Shown: piece after piece, positions 21,870-34,068 of the stretch
Position numbering within the stretch: position 1 is the first letter of the stretch
Layout: the number at the start of each line of letters is the position of its first letter
Source of the DNA: Reticulascus tulasneorum
Taxonomy: Eukaryota; Ascomycota; Sordariomycetes; Glomerellales; Reticulascaceae
NCBI GenBank assembly: GCA_001557505.1
Contig: LSAX01000001.1
Location: 4,030,001-4,094,000 of the forward strand
Reading direction: 5' to 3'
Length of the DNA: 64,000 bases
Notes under the pieces: generated by a model
What the model saw: only the letters and a program-made list of their open reading frames with translations
Database searches by the model: none
Told to the model about the DNA's origin: nothing
Made by a program: the position numbers and the translations under genes

Positions 21870-22917
21870 ATGTCAAATCAGCTTCAGGGACTGCCGGATG
21901 AGCTCAAGCTCGCAACTGCAGCTCATGTAAAGTACATCCAGAGCCTTGATACGAGGAGAGATGAGTACGATTACTGGCTTACGGAACACCTACGATTAAA
22001 TGGTCTCTATTGGGGCCTGACTGCTCTGCATTTACTCGGCCACCCAGAAGCTCTTCCACGAGATGGGACAATAGACTTTGTCCTTTCCTGTCAACATGAG
22101 AACGGGGGATTTGGGGCTGCTCCTGGGCATGACGCTCACATGCTCTATACAGTAAGTGCTGTACAGATTCTCGTCATGATTGATGCCTTAGATGAGCTGG
22201 AAAGTCGAGGAAAGGGAAAGGCCCAAGTGGGAAAGTGTAAGTCTACGTCGATATCGCGATACAATACGCACCCTAGACTCTAATCGAGGAGCAGTTATCG
22301 CGGACCTGCAGAATCGGGAAACAGGGACTTTTGCTGGGGATGAGTGGGGTGAAGAGGACACTCGCTTTCTCTATGGAGCTCTCAACGCACTGTCACTACT
22401 TGACCTCTTGTCTCTTGTGGATGTAGACAAGGCAGTGACCCACATTGCCGCCTGCGCCAACTTTGACGGCGGCTATGGGACGGGCCCTGGTGCAGAGTCT
22501 CATTCTGGACAGATTTTTACTTGTCTAGCGGCACTCTCCATTGCCGGGAGGCTAGATCTCGTCGAGACCGACAAGCTCGGCAGGTGGCTGAGTGAAAGGC
22601 AGATTGCTGGAGGAGGGTTGAATGGTCGACCCGAGAAGAAAGAAGATGTCTGCTACAGTTGGTGGGTTCTGAGCAGTCTAGATATCATTGGACGGGCACA
22701 CTGGATCGACCGCGAACAATTGATTGGCTTCATTCTGAGGTGTCAGGATCCCGAGATGGGAGGCTTCGCAGATATACCAGGAGACATGGTCGACGTTTGG
22801 CACACGCTGTTTGGCCTCACAGGCTTGAGCTTACTCGGATATCCGGGACTCGAAGCGGTAGATCCGGTATATTGCATGCCCAGGTCGACAATTGAGCGGA
22901 TCAAGGGGAAGCGGTAA
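21870..22917 (+). CDS. BET2: Rab geranylgeranyltransferase subunit beta
   Basis: Exons 21870-22236 and 22295-22917 (intron GTAAGT...GCAG) give 329 residues, the normal size. The prenyltransferase alpha-alpha barrel repeats are plain: [62 protein letters not shown] and [22 protein letters not shown]. The zinc ligands (Asp and Cys of the VCYSWW region, His of DVWHT) are in place. With BET4 and the Rab escort protein it attaches geranylgeranyl groups to Rab C-termini such as Ypt1 and Sec4. The start is the ATG directly before SNQLQG; the upstream frame has no convincing ATG. Confidence 0.96.
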
Positions 22918-24703
22918 TGCGCAGCTTTTGATCCGGGCAGTACCACAACTCAATAAACCCTCGCGCCATTTTATCTTCCCTCGACCGTTCATACCTGGTT
23001 CGATGTTAGTACGAACGGCAGTGGAAGGGAAACAGAGTACCATAGACTCGCTGGCATGTGCGTAGCCGTCAGATATCTTCTCTGCGACCAATCAGTATAC
23101 GAAGAATCTCATGTCGGGATCCAGCTTTACATTGCAGGCTTGGTTTGGGAGAGGTATCCACGCACTTCGATCCATCCTCTCATACCGTCAAGACTCAGGA
23201 ACATGGGATTTCTTCAAGAGCCGAATCAGGCCATCCCCAATTAGGTCAACAACTTGGTGTTTACTACCTCTCCTTCCGCCGCGCGCTATGTCGAATATGG
23301 ACAACTGTGGTATCTAGGTAGTTATGGATGCTTGTTCTATTTCGGATGAGACTCCGTTAATGAGATGGAGAATCCGGGGCGTTGGAACATCTCTACTCGC
23401 TGATGCGAATCCAGAGATATTAGAAAGGTTCGGTCTAGAGTTGCGATGCATATGTTTGTAGCCTACATCTTATTTAGTTGTCTTTGGCCTACTTCTGACG
23501 AGGGTAGTCCTGTGGCTACCTCTTCTTAGACGGAAACCCCAAGATCTCTTACGCAACTTGGCAGCGCACCTGCAAAATTCTCCTTCTTTCATCTCTTTCT
23601 CTTCCCAACATTCCATCTTAGACCACATTGTACCTTCGTAAGGCAAGGGCACCACCGAGAACCCACAGGTTCTCACCTTCCCAGCGGAGACGTCAGAAAC
23701 TCACACATCATCCCGACGAAACCACGGGGACCCATCTCTTACCCATCCCAGAACTACGGGCTGCCGCACTACCTTATTTGAATGTCTATTTGAAGTTCAT
23801 CCTTCCGCCAGCACACTTCTTCGACACCCTCATTCATCCAGCACTTTTGTCACTCATTAGACCATATACCCTCTTTCCATCACACCACGACCCCGCCTCT
23901 TCTTGACATACGTCCATTACAATTATTCATCCACAGCCTATATCTAAGCACCTTTCACCGTAAGTTAGATACCTTACCTCATGCCTGCACGATCTCCCAT
24001 CTAGCCGCAACCTGACTCTCGATGCTAATCAATACCTCCAGCCTCAGACAAGCACCAGCCCGTTGGAAGTGATACTAAAGAAACCAGGTCACTATTTTCT
24101 TGTTTCACAGATCTGCACATATCGTTCCTCCATTCTTTCAAAAAGTTGAGACTATGGAAGCTTGAGCTGTGTGACATCTCAGGTAAGATCGTCAGAACTT
24201 GAGAAGTTTTGAGGGTTCAAGATTTGGCGGCTCAGCCTACACATTACGGGTACTAACAGCTAGAAAAGAAACAATAGGCTTCCAGAATTGGTCAGATCTG
24301 GTCAACTAATCTGGCAGAGAAGTTACAACTCGTACCTCCTTAGCAATTGGTACGTACCTCGCTCACCTTCATATCATTAACTATCTATAATGCCCTCTTC
24401 TTCACTTTCACCTGAACTTTGGTCTGAGAATTGTGCAATGGATGACATTCAAAAAGTCTTCCTGCTATGTGATCTGTTCACTGGCTAACAAAATTTGCTC
24501 AGCAACACCCGATCGGTTCTTGCTCGCACACCAATTGAACCCACTTCGACCACAGGCACCTTCCTTCCGTACCATCCTACCTGCCATTGCTTCTCTCTTC
24601 TATCAAGAACCACAATTACAGTTACACAGGTAGTCACATTCATACGGAAGGTATCATCCCCATCGTCTCAAGATACTCGAACAGGACCTTCTTGACTGCG
24701 ACA
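22918..24703. other. Long intergenic region / leader of the zinc-finger gene
   Basis: About 1.8 kb. The part from about 23600 on is pyrimidine-rich and T/C-biased on the plus strand, as is common for long fungal promoters and leaders of regulatory genes. No gene is supported. Confidence 0.45.
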
Positions 24704-27093
24704 ATGGTCGGAAGAAGCACTCGCGCTGCTGCCCAGGCAGCCAAAGGCGTACGTTACTACCCATCTCTTCACATCCTTCCTGCACAGCACATCCCATTCA
24801 CTGAGTCCTCTCATTTGCCCATGGTATTCGCACCATATAGTCGATGCTACCAGCCCGCTCTTTTCCTCGCCCATCCTCCTCTGTCCGGACTGCTACTTCT
24901 CCTGCCACTCCTTTGCCTCCGCTTTGCTTCGCAGGAACATCTCCATCTCAGGACACCGGGCCACCTCGTCGTTCCTTGCCTTCAGCTGTTCCTCAGTCCA
25001 AGGACCGTATGGGTGTTGTTTCATGTTTTGGTCGCAATTTCGAAAATTGCTCTGTCCACCACTTTCGCTTCAGTTTTGGTCAGACAGCCAGCTAGCCATC
25101 AGTTATCAACTTGTGTCGCGTTTTCGAACTTTCACTAACACGAACGCATACAGAAAATGGCAGGCGTTGCTCCAATGGCACCAGCCGCCGCGAATACGAG
25201 CCAGTCCATCCCTCTCCTGTGCAATGTCTGCGAGTCAACCCCTCGATTCTCAGATACGTCTCACCTTCTCACACACATCAATTCGAAAGGCCACCTCCAC
25301 GCTTTCCAGCAGGTGAAGATCCGGTCATTATCCGAAATTGCTGCTGCCGATGCTTTGGCCCAATACAACCGATGGTACGAGCAGTACAACATTGAGGGTC
25401 TTCTTGCTAGCCGTCTGGCTGCAAAGGATGAAAAGGAAGCGAACAAAAGAAAGAAGCCTCGAGGTGGTGGTGTTGGAACTGGCGGAGGAGGACTCGGGGT
25501 AACAGGAGCCGCTGCTGTAAGCGTTCGATCATTCTACACTGAAATAACTGTGGCTACTGTTGCTAACATGCACATCCCTTGCAGAAGAAGAAAAAGACGA
25601 TGCTCTTGCCCGAGATCAAGTCGGAACCCCAAGACGAGCTCTCCGTCCTCTCAGGACCTTCCCTGGTTCCCTTTGACGTTTCGCATGCACATGGATATCG
25701 CTACGACTTCATCGGAGGTGCTGGCTTTCAGACTCCCATCGGGCATCACCAAGCGGTCTCATACTATCCGGACCCTCGCGAAGAGTCACTCGTATTCAAG
25801 CACGAAAACATAGAATCCCCAGCAGACACGACTGAGAGCTTTGTTCAGTTTGAGAATGCCACAGATCAAGCCCAAGAAGACCTCGAAGCCTCTCGACTCA
25901 AAGGGATATACTGGCCAGGCATGGGTCTATTCGATGCTGCCACTCTCGAGCAGAGAAAGAAGCGAAATCAACGCAAGGATGGTTCCGTGCTTCAGCAGAT
26001 GAAACAGTCTTCTCAATCTGTTCAGGCTATCGAATCAGTTCTGAATGCTGACATTGAGCATCAAAGATACCGTGGCATCTACGACAGTCCTTCGATTGAA
26101 GGCACCCCTGTAAGTGCCAAGCATTGTGGCACTGATAAGCGTTAGGTTGAAGTGCCTTCTAACGTCGAACAGCCTCCGAAGAAGGAAACTAGAAAGCGAA
26201 GAAAGAAGTCCGGTGCCTTACACGAGGCGTCCACGAACACGAATGGCTCCCAGCCAGAAGACGACCGAGTCAAGCGAGTGACGCGCAGTAGCACTGCCCG
26301 TGCACAGGCACAGGCGCAGGCGCAGATAAACGCTGCTGCGCAGCGTCCAACTACCGTTGCTCGTGAAAATGACGAAGAGTCTGAGACTTCGTCTTCGGAC
26401 CAACTTACCACTCAGACTGACAACGACCATGGCTCAACTGAAGCCTACGACGTTTTTCACGATGAGGATGCTGGCTCAGGTACGTGAAAGCTAATGACAT
26501 CTGTGGATACATGCTAAATGGCGTTTTTGACTAGGTCTTACTACAGACAGCAGCTCGCAACAAGGCACTAGGTCGAGTCCCCTCGACTCTCCTTTAACTT
26601 TTGGCATGGTATATTGATAATGTTCCCCCTTTGCAGATTCACGATCCGTAACCGTCTTCCCCTCCAATCCCTCAATCCTAACTCGAACCTAACCTCCCCC
26701 ACTCCCGTTGCAAAGCAACACCCACACCGTCTGTTTGGAGCGAAGGAAAGTAACATCGTGTCGTTTCAGGGACAGGTCATTGCAGGACAGCAACAACATG
26801 AGGGCTTTTTTCATGGTTCAGCTCACCTACACCAACAAAGTGTAGGCAATATTAATCCCCTATACTTCCAAGCACAAGCTCCCCGCGAGTACTCCTTCGG
26901 CAACAGCTATGTTCCGCCATATCGACCAGATATGCGGCAAGAGATGCGGCCAGATATGCGGCCTCAGTTGGGAGGCTTCCTCCCGATCAACGGCCATGGG
27001 AATAACATGTTCCACAACTACATAATGCCAAACAACAATGCGACCTATCATGATCCGGAAGACGATACCGGCTTGTATGATGGTTCAATCTGA
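24704..27093 (+). CDS. C2H2-type zinc-finger regulatory protein
   Basis: The secure part is 25157-25516, 25585-26109, 26173-26481 and downstream exons to 27093. An N-terminal exon 24704-24748 (starting MVGRSTRAAAQ) joins in phase to 25154. A further exon near 24841-25010 looks coding (Pro/Ser-rich) but its junctions are unclear. The finger is LLCNVCESTPRFSDTSHLLTHINSKGH: CxxC, then His-x5-His, a C2H2/U1-like unit. Basic KRKK and KKETRKRRKK stretches, an IKSEP motif and an Ala/Gln run follow. The tail is rich in Asn, His, Pro and Met. A nuclear nucleic-acid-binding role is inferred. The junction between about 26560 and 26700 has two workable splice choices. Confidence 0.7.
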
Positions 27094-27768
27094 TCGTTGG
27101 AATTTGTGAAAGTTTCGCATCGCACTTACACAGCACCGCGGCTTACGAGAAGCCCTGTTTCTGGCATTACTCTATTCCGTTCGTACCTGATCCTCGATGT
27201 ATGAATTCCTTCTCTGTGAAACATTACGATCATTTGCTAACGATAATAGCAAAGAATTTCGAACGACCTTATTGAAGGACTAGACATAATGATATGGGCT
27301 GGTGGAGGGGTCGCCGTAGTCCCGTCTACGTGGGCGGACGGACGAAACATCCTACGGCAATTGATCGTCCGAAAAGCTGGCGAGCCCCTTTCGGTAGGGG
27401 CTGATATATCTCTCGCGGTATACTATCTCTCTTTCGGGAGATGCGTCGGCATTCGTTTCTTCTTTCTTTTCTTTTCTTGTCCGTCTGTTTGAGATCAGAT
27501 TGCTCTCTAGACCAAAGCTTTTAGGAATTATTCTCACAGGTTTTGATTGAGGAGGGCAATTACTTGTACTATAGCTCATACTTTACAAGGCGACGCATCT
27601 CATCGGCCAGCCAGGATCAGCCTGCAAAGGATTTTATCTAATCCAGATGGGACGTTATTCTGCCTCTCGATCGCAAATGTGTAAGCGTGAAAGTGTGAAA
27701 GTTGAAGATGGTTACAAAGGGAGCTATATTAAATCTCTTGATACCTATGTGTTAAACCTCTTCGGGAT
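27094..27768. other. Convergent 3' region between the zinc-finger gene and MSH3
   Basis: Both stop codons face each other. It contains an imperfect inverted repeat near 27385-27440 built on CTTTCGG/CCGAAAG-type units. No gene is supported. Confidence 0.4.
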
Positions 27769-30700
27769 TTACAGCAACTCAATGCTTGAAACCAAATGCT
27801 CAAGCTGGTCAACCTTATTCTCTATCATATCTGCTATCATCATAGCTGTGCCACGTAACCTCCGCATCCGCATATCGTACTCCATTTCACGCGACTTTTG
27901 TGCCGCGACATCGATGACTTTTGGTGGGATACGTGCCAGGCGAGCGACATTCAGTCCGTAAGAGCGATGGGCCACACCGTCGGCCACTTCATATAAGAAT
28001 GTGATTTCCTCGTTTGCGTCAGCCTCGCCCCCCTCATCTGCGGAACGGCTGCCGGCCTTCTTGGTGGCTGTGAAACGCATATGCACATTTTTCACCAACT
28101 CATCCCCGAGCCCATCGGCTACACGGGCGAGATTTTGATAATGGGTGATGAAGAGGGTGAGGCATTTCGTTTCACGCACGACGTGGTCGAGAACGGCGTG
28201 GGCGATGGCGGCACCGTCGTGGGTGCTGGTGCCGCGGCCCAGCTCGTCCAGAATGACGAGGCTGCGCGGGGTCGCCGAACGGAGAATACGAGCCGTCTCG
28301 GAGACTTCGACCATAAAGGTACTCTCGCCGGCGAAGAGGTTGTCGCGTGCGCCCATACGGGTGTAGATGGCATCCGTCAATGTGAGGGAGAGACTCTCGG
28401 CCGGGACAAAGGAGCCGATCTGCGCGAGGAGGACGAGTAGGGCGGTAGCACGGACGAATGAGGACTTGCCGCCCATGTTGGGCCCGGTGATGAGGTGGGC
28501 GAGCGGCGCGGGTGAGCAGAGGGTCGTGGTGAAGGGGATGTAGCCATTTGGGAGAGTCTGTTCGGCGATGGGGTGGCGGCCTGCGGTGATGGAGATGGTG
28601 GGCGCGTGGGCCGTGGGTAGGAAGGTGGGTTTGGAGTACCCGGGAAGGGAGGCGACTTTGGATAGGGAGAGGAGGCAGTCTAGTGTTGCGAGGGAGGAGA
28701 CTGCGTCTCGGAGTGGTTGGTAGTCTGCCGCGATGGACTGGAGGAGATTGGAGAAGGCGGCATCGCAGGCGGCGGAGAGTGACTCGCGGTGCTGGTCGCG
28801 TTCGTTGATCAGGCGGATCACTTCAGGAGTGTGGAACCTCGATAGCTTCTTGGTGCCGCTGATCTGCATCCACGACGCGGGCACGCTCTTCAGATCCGTC
28901 TTGGACACCTCGATCAAATACTCGATGCCAGCGACGGTGGCGAAGGTCACGGGGCTCTTCTTCCCCAGCTTGGTGGCGGCGACCGCGCGGTGGTCGTCGA
29001 GTTCAAGCTCGACGGAGACGATGCCCACCTTATGGTCCTGTATATCCTCCGTCTGCTCCTCCTCGCGGAAGAAGTTGAACTTGTCATCCTTGCGCGCCGC
29101 CTCCGGGTTGATCTTGTCGAGGTAGGAGACCACCGTATCGAGGATCTGGGGCAGGGAGAGCAGGGCCTGGGAGAGGAGGGGGGATTCGAAGCCTGTTTCC
29201 GCGGCGGTCTTGGTGGTTGCGTACTGCATTGCGAGCCTCTGGAGGGTTTGGAGGACGGAGAGCAGTTCCGGGCGGGTGCATTTGCCGTAGTAGATGCGGA
29301 TTAGACTGCGCTCGAGATCCGCTTTGACGCCGCCGAGCAGCTTTTCCAGCTTGTCAACTTTGGCCGTGGATTGGCCCTCCAGCAGTTCCTCGACAGCAGA
29401 GACTCGATCTTCCAGCCGCTCCTTGTCCAGCAGGGGCCGTCCAACCCATTTGCGGAACAATCGCTGTCCGAAGCGCGTCATGGTCTTGTCGAGAGCCCAG
29501 AAGAGACTGCCCTTCTCCGAATGATCTGTCTGATTCCGGTAGACCTCGAGACTCTCGAGCGTGGTCCCGTTGATAAGCATGTGCTGCCTTGTGCTGAAGC
29601 TCTGGAAGTACTTCGTCAGGTCGAAGATGTGCTCCAGACCGTATTCTTGGAGGTGGGTTATCATGGCGGAAAGGCAGATCGTGACGGGTTCGGGGAGATG
29701 CAACACTTTGTCGAGAAGCAGACTTGCGTTCTCATTGTCGGCCGATGCAGTGCCTGCACTGTTCGTCAACTTGTCCGCGTAGAACTTGGTGACGTGCGAG
29801 TATGCTTCTGCAGCCATGGTTTTCGACTTCGGAACTCTTTCAACGCGACTCCTGTCACCGAACACATTCGTGCTACTGCCCGAGAGATGCTGAATCAGCT
29901 TGTCGGTCCCTTTCGTCAGCTCGCCAACAATCACAAACTCGCATGGAGAGATGTGCAACAGTCTCGTCTCGACCTCGCTTCGCATGAAGCCGTCCTCGAA
30001 GTTGTCATAGATGATGTCGCCAGTAGCTGGTTGGACGGCTACAATACCCACGTCAACCTTTTCGTCTGTGCCCTGGCCGTTGGCTTTCGTTTCCGTGATG
30101 CACAGCAGATATCCACCGGACGGGGCGCCGCTGTCTCCCTGCTGATCCAGGTCACCGTTCTCATCAATGTATGTGCCCTTGGTGTAAACGTTGGTCAGCT
30201 TTCGGATGAAGGGCGTGTTTCGGTTGTCCCCCGCCTTTTTCAGCGCCGCGGTCTCAACCTGCCGCACGACGCCAACTTTGTGACCTGCCGCCACCAGACG
30301 CTTCGCGTGGACCGGCAGCCGGTGGACTGGTATGCTCGCCGAGGCAAAACGGTCCCAGTGCGACTCGGAAGTGTGCTCGTCATAGCGGAACTTTCCTGGT
30401 ATGCAGACGATGCTGAGCTCTTTGGCGGCTATTCGCGCATCTTCTCCAAAGAAGCGAAATTTGTAGCCGACCTCCACGATGAGAACCGTATCCATATGCT
30501 TTCGCTTGATATCCAGGAACTGAATCTCCAACGGCGTCAGCTGCTTGTTTGCTCTGGCGCCTCCTTTCTTCGATTTCGGTGGTGGCGGCGGGGCTTCTTC
30601 CTCCTCCCCTCCCTCGGCGTCCTCGTCGTCGGCGGTCGGAGCAGCTTCATCCTCAGCATTCCAATTTCGCCGTCGCAGCATGCTGTCGGGGTGCCCCAGT

Positions 30701-31113
30701 TTCTTTACGAATTTCTTGTGCAGCTCCTCTCTCTGCCTTTTCGTAGCGGCGTCCCCATCGTCATCATCGACTGGTATCCCATCCGAGCTCGGCTCTTCGT
30801 AAAGATAACGTCCAGTTCTCGACGATGGCTTGGCTGTCGTTGGGGTGGTGGGTTTTGTCCCGGGAGTGAAAAAGGTGCTCTTCTCTACATCTTCGGTGTC
30901 GGGTCTCGCTCGCTTTGGTGTCTTGTCAGGTCCATTGTTCCCCTGATCAGTGTCTTCCTCGAGCGGCCGTTTCTTTGTCTGTTCCGGCTCAGCTGAATTT
31001 GACGCTGCCTGAGATTTCTGGAAGGCTGCCGCAAGACCGTTGATAGTCTTCGGTTGGAAAAAGTTTGTGAGGGACTGTTGTTTCTTCACTGATCCTGTGG
31101 GTTTCGGTGCCAT
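27769..31113 (-). CDS. MSH3: DNA mismatch repair protein Msh3
   Basis: A single exon of 1114 residues. Residues 12-19 (QQSLTNFF) form a PCNA-interacting PIP box, typical of MSH3/MSH6 N-termini. A disordered acidic region follows, then mismatch-binding domain I ([27 protein letters not shown]) in which the MSH3 form lacks the Phe-x-Glu motif of MSH6. The clamp and lever domains lead to the ATPase: Walker [11 protein letters not shown] near 876, [10 protein letters not shown] and Walker [13 protein letters not shown] near 945. With MSH2 it forms MutS-beta, which recognises insertion/deletion loops. The coding strand is G/C-rich at third positions, which leaves a long antisense open frame. Confidence 0.97.
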   Translation of the reverse strand: MAPKPTGSVKKQQSLTNFFQPKTINGLAAAFQKSQAASNSAEPEQTKKRPLEEDTDQGNNGPDKTPKRARPDTEDVEKSTFFTPGTKPTTPTTAKPSSRTGRYLYEEPSSDGIPVDDDDGDAATKRQREELHKKFVKKLGHPDSMLRRRNWNAEDEAAPTADDEDAEGGEEEEAPPPPPKSKKGGARANKQLTPLEIQFLDIKRKHMDTVLIVEVGYKFRFFGEDARIAAKELSIVCIPGKFRYDEHTSESHWDRFASASIPVHRLPVHAKRLVAAGHKVGVVRQVETAALKKAGDNRNTPFIRKLTNVYTKGTYIDENGDLDQQGDSGAPSGGYLLCITETKANGQGTDEKVDVGIVAVQPATGDIIYDNFEDGFMRSEVETRLLHISPCEFVIVGELTKGTDKLIQHLSGSSTNVFGDRSRVERVPKSKTMAAEAYSHVTKFYADKLTNSAGTASADNENASLLLDKVLHLPEPVTICLSAMITHLQEYGLEHIFDLTKYFQSFSTRQHMLINGTTLESLEVYRNQTDHSEKGSLFWALDKTMTRFGQRLFRKWVGRPLLDKERLEDRVSAVEELLEGQSTAKVDKLEKLLGGVKADLERSLIRIYYGKCTRPELLSVLQTLQRLAMQYATTKTAAETGFESPLLSQALLSLPQILDTVVSYLDKINPEAARKDDKFNFFREEEQTEDIQDHKVGIVSVELELDDHRAVAATKLGKKSPVTFATVAGIEYLIEVSKTDLKSVPASWMQISGTKKLSRFHTPEVIRLINERDQHRESLSAACDAAFSNLLQSIAADYQPLRDAVSSLATLDCLLSLSKVASLPGYSKPTFLPTAHAPTISITAGRHPIAEQTLPNGYIPFTTTLCSPAPLAHLITGPNMGGKSSFVRATALLVLLAQIGSFVPAESLSLTLTDAIYTRMGARDNLFAGESTFMVEVSETARILRSATPRSLVILDELGRGTSTHDGAAIAHAVLDHVVRETKCLTLFITHYQNLARVADGLGDELVKNVHMRFTATKKAGSRSADEGGEADANEEITFLYEVADGVAHRSYGLNVARLARIPPKVIDVAAQKSREMEYDMRMRRLRGTAMMIADMIENKVDQLEHLVSSIELL

Positions 31114-32255
31114 TTTTGTTGTAATACTCCAAAGTGATAAACGGGCTCTGATCCGTGTGCACCAGAAACAAGTGTGATGTCAATTAAAGGAAAGTCGCGT
31201 CCAATTGACCCAGCGCGTTGAGAGGTTCCAGTTTTTGTTACGGGACCCACTGTTGACGCACGGACATGCCTATTTACAGGGGCCGCTCACTTTATTACTC
31301 CCTGGACCTTGGCATGCTTGGAAAGCACTTTGTCCAAGTCAAACTTCAATCACCGCAACTCAATGAGATCCCGAATAACCATATCAAGATCAATACAATC
31401 GAGTAGACTGCTTAATATCAGAACCACTTCTACAGTACAGACACTGCTGCCTCCTTCCAACTATTTAAGTCTTGCTAGTCACTTGCCGTGCCCCCAAATG
31501 ATGGTGCCGCGTCGCAACGCCTGGGATCTGAGATTCGGCGAATAGGAAGATCAGTTGAGTCAACTTTCTTTGCGAATACCATTGCAGGCCCACGCGTACC
31601 TGAATCAAGGACACTTCCTAAAGGATCCGTCTTGGATGTTGTGAACAAGGATCCCAGTCTCTGACTAAGATGAGTCTCAACTGTGAAGCAGCGGGAAAAT
31701 GCAGTCGAAAGGAACATATTCAGCTGTCAATAGGATGTATGCAAATCACGCAATACCATCTTGTCTTGAGGGACTTGCTGAACCCTTGATTTCGAGTCGA
31801 CCAAACAATCCTGAAGGTTCAGATCAAGCAACACAGCAGTAGAAGCCTGGTTCATCTCGGAAACCAAGCAAGATACATTTCATAGGTGTACTCATGCCTT
31901 GTACAACCTGTCTCTGATTTGTGAATTGCAGATCATCTCTAGACACCCCACACATCTCATACTCCGTCCCTGATTCTCATCCACCCCCTCGCGTCGTCGC
32001 GGCCGATGAAGTCGGTCCCGGACGGGTCTGGGTGAGAACCCCACAGTGCCGGACACGAAATATCCACGAGGACACGTGCTTCACACTGTGAATTGGTGTC
32101 TGATTGGCTTAATCAGATCCCGAACTTCCGAACCTCCGCCCTGACAAATCCACGCACCTCACCTCGGGGAAAAGTCCAAAGCTGGATCACATCATCAATT
32201 TTCCAATTCATCACCTCGCATCTCGAGCTTCAGACACCTCCTGATACCAATCGCA
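31114..32255. other. Intergenic region between MSH3 and COX17
   Basis: About 1.1 kb separating divergent genes. Two GCGCG/TCGCG-containing stretches occur within 120 bp of the MSH3 start but no exact MCB site (ACGCGT) was seen. No gene is supported. Confidence 0.45.
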
Positions 32256-32594
32256 ATGGCATCCAAAGCTGCATCAATGCGTGAGCTTACCCAACTCTCC
32301 TCTGGAGCGAATCTACAAATACTCACTCTCTGTCCCACAGCTTCCATCTCCTCCGCTGCCGCGACGATATCGCCCGAGCCAGCTTCGAAACCGAAGGTAC
32401 CCAAACCGCAAATCAGCATGCCCATGAAACATACTGACTAGTGGCTGCAACAGCCGTGCTGCGTGTGCAAAGACGAGAAAGCAAAGCGTGACGAGTGCAT
32501 GCTCTTCTCGAACGCGCCGGATCCGACGAGGGACTGCATGTCCACAGTGGAGCAATACAAGAGCTGCATGAAGGGCTTTGGATTCCAGGTATAA
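32256..32594 (+). CDS. COX17: Cytochrome c oxidase copper chaperone Cox17
   Basis: Three small exons, 32256-32280, 32341-32396 and 32454-32594, give 73 residues. Introns are GTGAGC...ACAG and GTACCC...ACAG. The protein has a short Ala/Ser/Pro-rich lead, then KPCCVCK with the copper-binding Cys29-Cys30 pair. A twin CX9C coiled-coil helix-coiled-coil fold follows: Cys32/Cys42 and Cys55/Cys65. The end GFGFQV is typical. Cox17 passes copper to Sco1 and Cox11 in the mitochondrial intermembrane space and is imported by the Mia40 pathway. No single open frame spans it, so it needs the spliced reading. Confidence 0.95.
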
Positions 32595-32910
32595 TCGCTG
32601 GGAGGGCCGCCTCGAGAAAGATGATAGTGTACACTACAAAGCACATAGACGGCGTTGGGGCAATTTAACATATTCACAACTCTAGCTGGAGATGGTGTCG
32701 GTTCAACTCGAGTAAAAGATTCTGCCAACCTGCAATCGTCCCTTGTTCATATTGGAAGTCTGATATTGCCAGGACTTCCACAACGACATGAGATCCGTCA
32801 AACTAGCTCATATCAAAGTGGACCGAGCCAAACGCGGAGTCCACCACCTCCGGCGTAAGAGAGTCCGCTGGCATGCCTTGAAGAAATCACTCAGCCCAGC
32901 CTTGTGCATG
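32595..32910. other. Short convergent intergenic region
   Basis: 316 bp between the COX17 stop and the stop of the coiled-coil gene. Nothing recognisable was seen. Confidence 0.5.
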
Positions 32911-33474
32911 TCATAGCGCCCTTCCTTTGCCCTTATCTTGATTGGGTTGAAAGGGGAGAGCCTCCAACTGTCTTCCTTCGAATACAGCTCTCATCTGCGA
33001 AGCGAGATCGTTGCCATGGATCTGGATCTGAGAGAGCATGGCAGCAATGTCCTGCTCAATCACTCTTTGTCGCTGCAGGGCGGCGATCCAACGGTCGACC
33101 TTCACAGAATGGTTCTGGGATCTGAGAGTTGCCTTGTCAGCATCAATATCCAATTATATGTTCCTTCCAATACGGCTCAGTGGCCCACAATGGCGGTGTA
33201 CGCACAATATTCGGTTCTGACGCTCGAAAGTAGCGGCGATTCTCGTCTTCAGAGCCGATAGCTTCTGCTCATGCTCCGCAGCGATGGCTTTTCGACGGTC
33301 GTTACGGCTTTTCTTGAGCTGCATGATGGGAGCAATCAGCTTCCGCTCTCAACCAGGATCGTTCAGTGACATGCTGGAGGCAAGTACTGAGTTTAGAGCT
33401 CGCTGGATTCGGTGCGTCATCGTTTCCTGCCCGGCCTCATCGTCTGATGATGCATAATCCATCTGGGATGGCAT
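32911..33474 (-). CDS. Small coiled-coil protein of unknown function
   Basis: Model: exons 33474-33388, 33318-33206 and 33121-32911, 136 residues. Intron 2 (33205-33122) is well supported by GTGCGT, a CTGAC branch site 13 nt before its CAG end, and phase 2 continuity. Intron 1 (33387-33319, GTACTT...GCAG) is less certain; without it the frame meets a TGA. The protein begins with an acidic MPSQMDYASSDDEAGQE, then a long Lys/Arg/Glu/Gln-rich helix with heptad character (LKKSRNDRRKAIAAEHEQK, LSALKTRIAATFERQNR), a second helix and a basic tail. I do not recognise the family. Confidence 0.55.
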
Positions 33475-34068
33475 TATAGCTGTTGAGACTCGCGGTGTCT
33501 AAAGAATTCGTGTCCCGTTTTGTTTTGAGAACGACTTCTCGTGGTTTGGTGGAGTGTGCCAGGATGTGGGAGGAGGGAACATGGCAAGCGCATTGTGACT
33601 GCACCTTCCCTGAAGAAGGTCGTCTCTGGGTCTTTGCATATCCCTTGTGCAGTGTTTCTGTTGTCAAAGAAAGAAAATAACGGTCTTATCAGTAGATTGT
33701 TAGATTGTTAGAACTGCCATGCCTCTATTGTAATTACATTTCGTAGTAGCCAACATCTAATCTATCCTAGATCTGTCGGTGTCCAGTAACATATTCTTGC
33801 TAAACCATCGTCGCTACGTGAATCTTGAACTTCTAATTCTTTTAATTTCCCCAAATGTCTCGCACTCCGCACAGTCTCAATTTCGAAGCGCCCTTGGATA
33901 ATGCTAGCCGTTGAGGAATCGGTCCTACGATAAACGCGGGAACTATTGACTGGCGCAACAGGAACACATGCGCTCCCAGTTGCTCCATGGATGAATCATG
34001 GGAGTCGCATGGGACACATGGCGAGTTTATGCCACTGCCGTTAGTGCCTTGTCATTGTGCGTATGCAC
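33475..34068. other. Intergenic region, no supported gene
   Basis: Upstream of the coiled-coil gene and downstream of the membrane-protein gene. No motif or repeat stands out. Confidence 0.45.

Noticed and set aside
29371..30996. A 541-codon plus-strand open frame antisense to MSH3
   Set aside because: It is the mirror of a G/C-rich MSH3 coding strand, has no conserved motif and MSH3 is unmistakable on the other strand.
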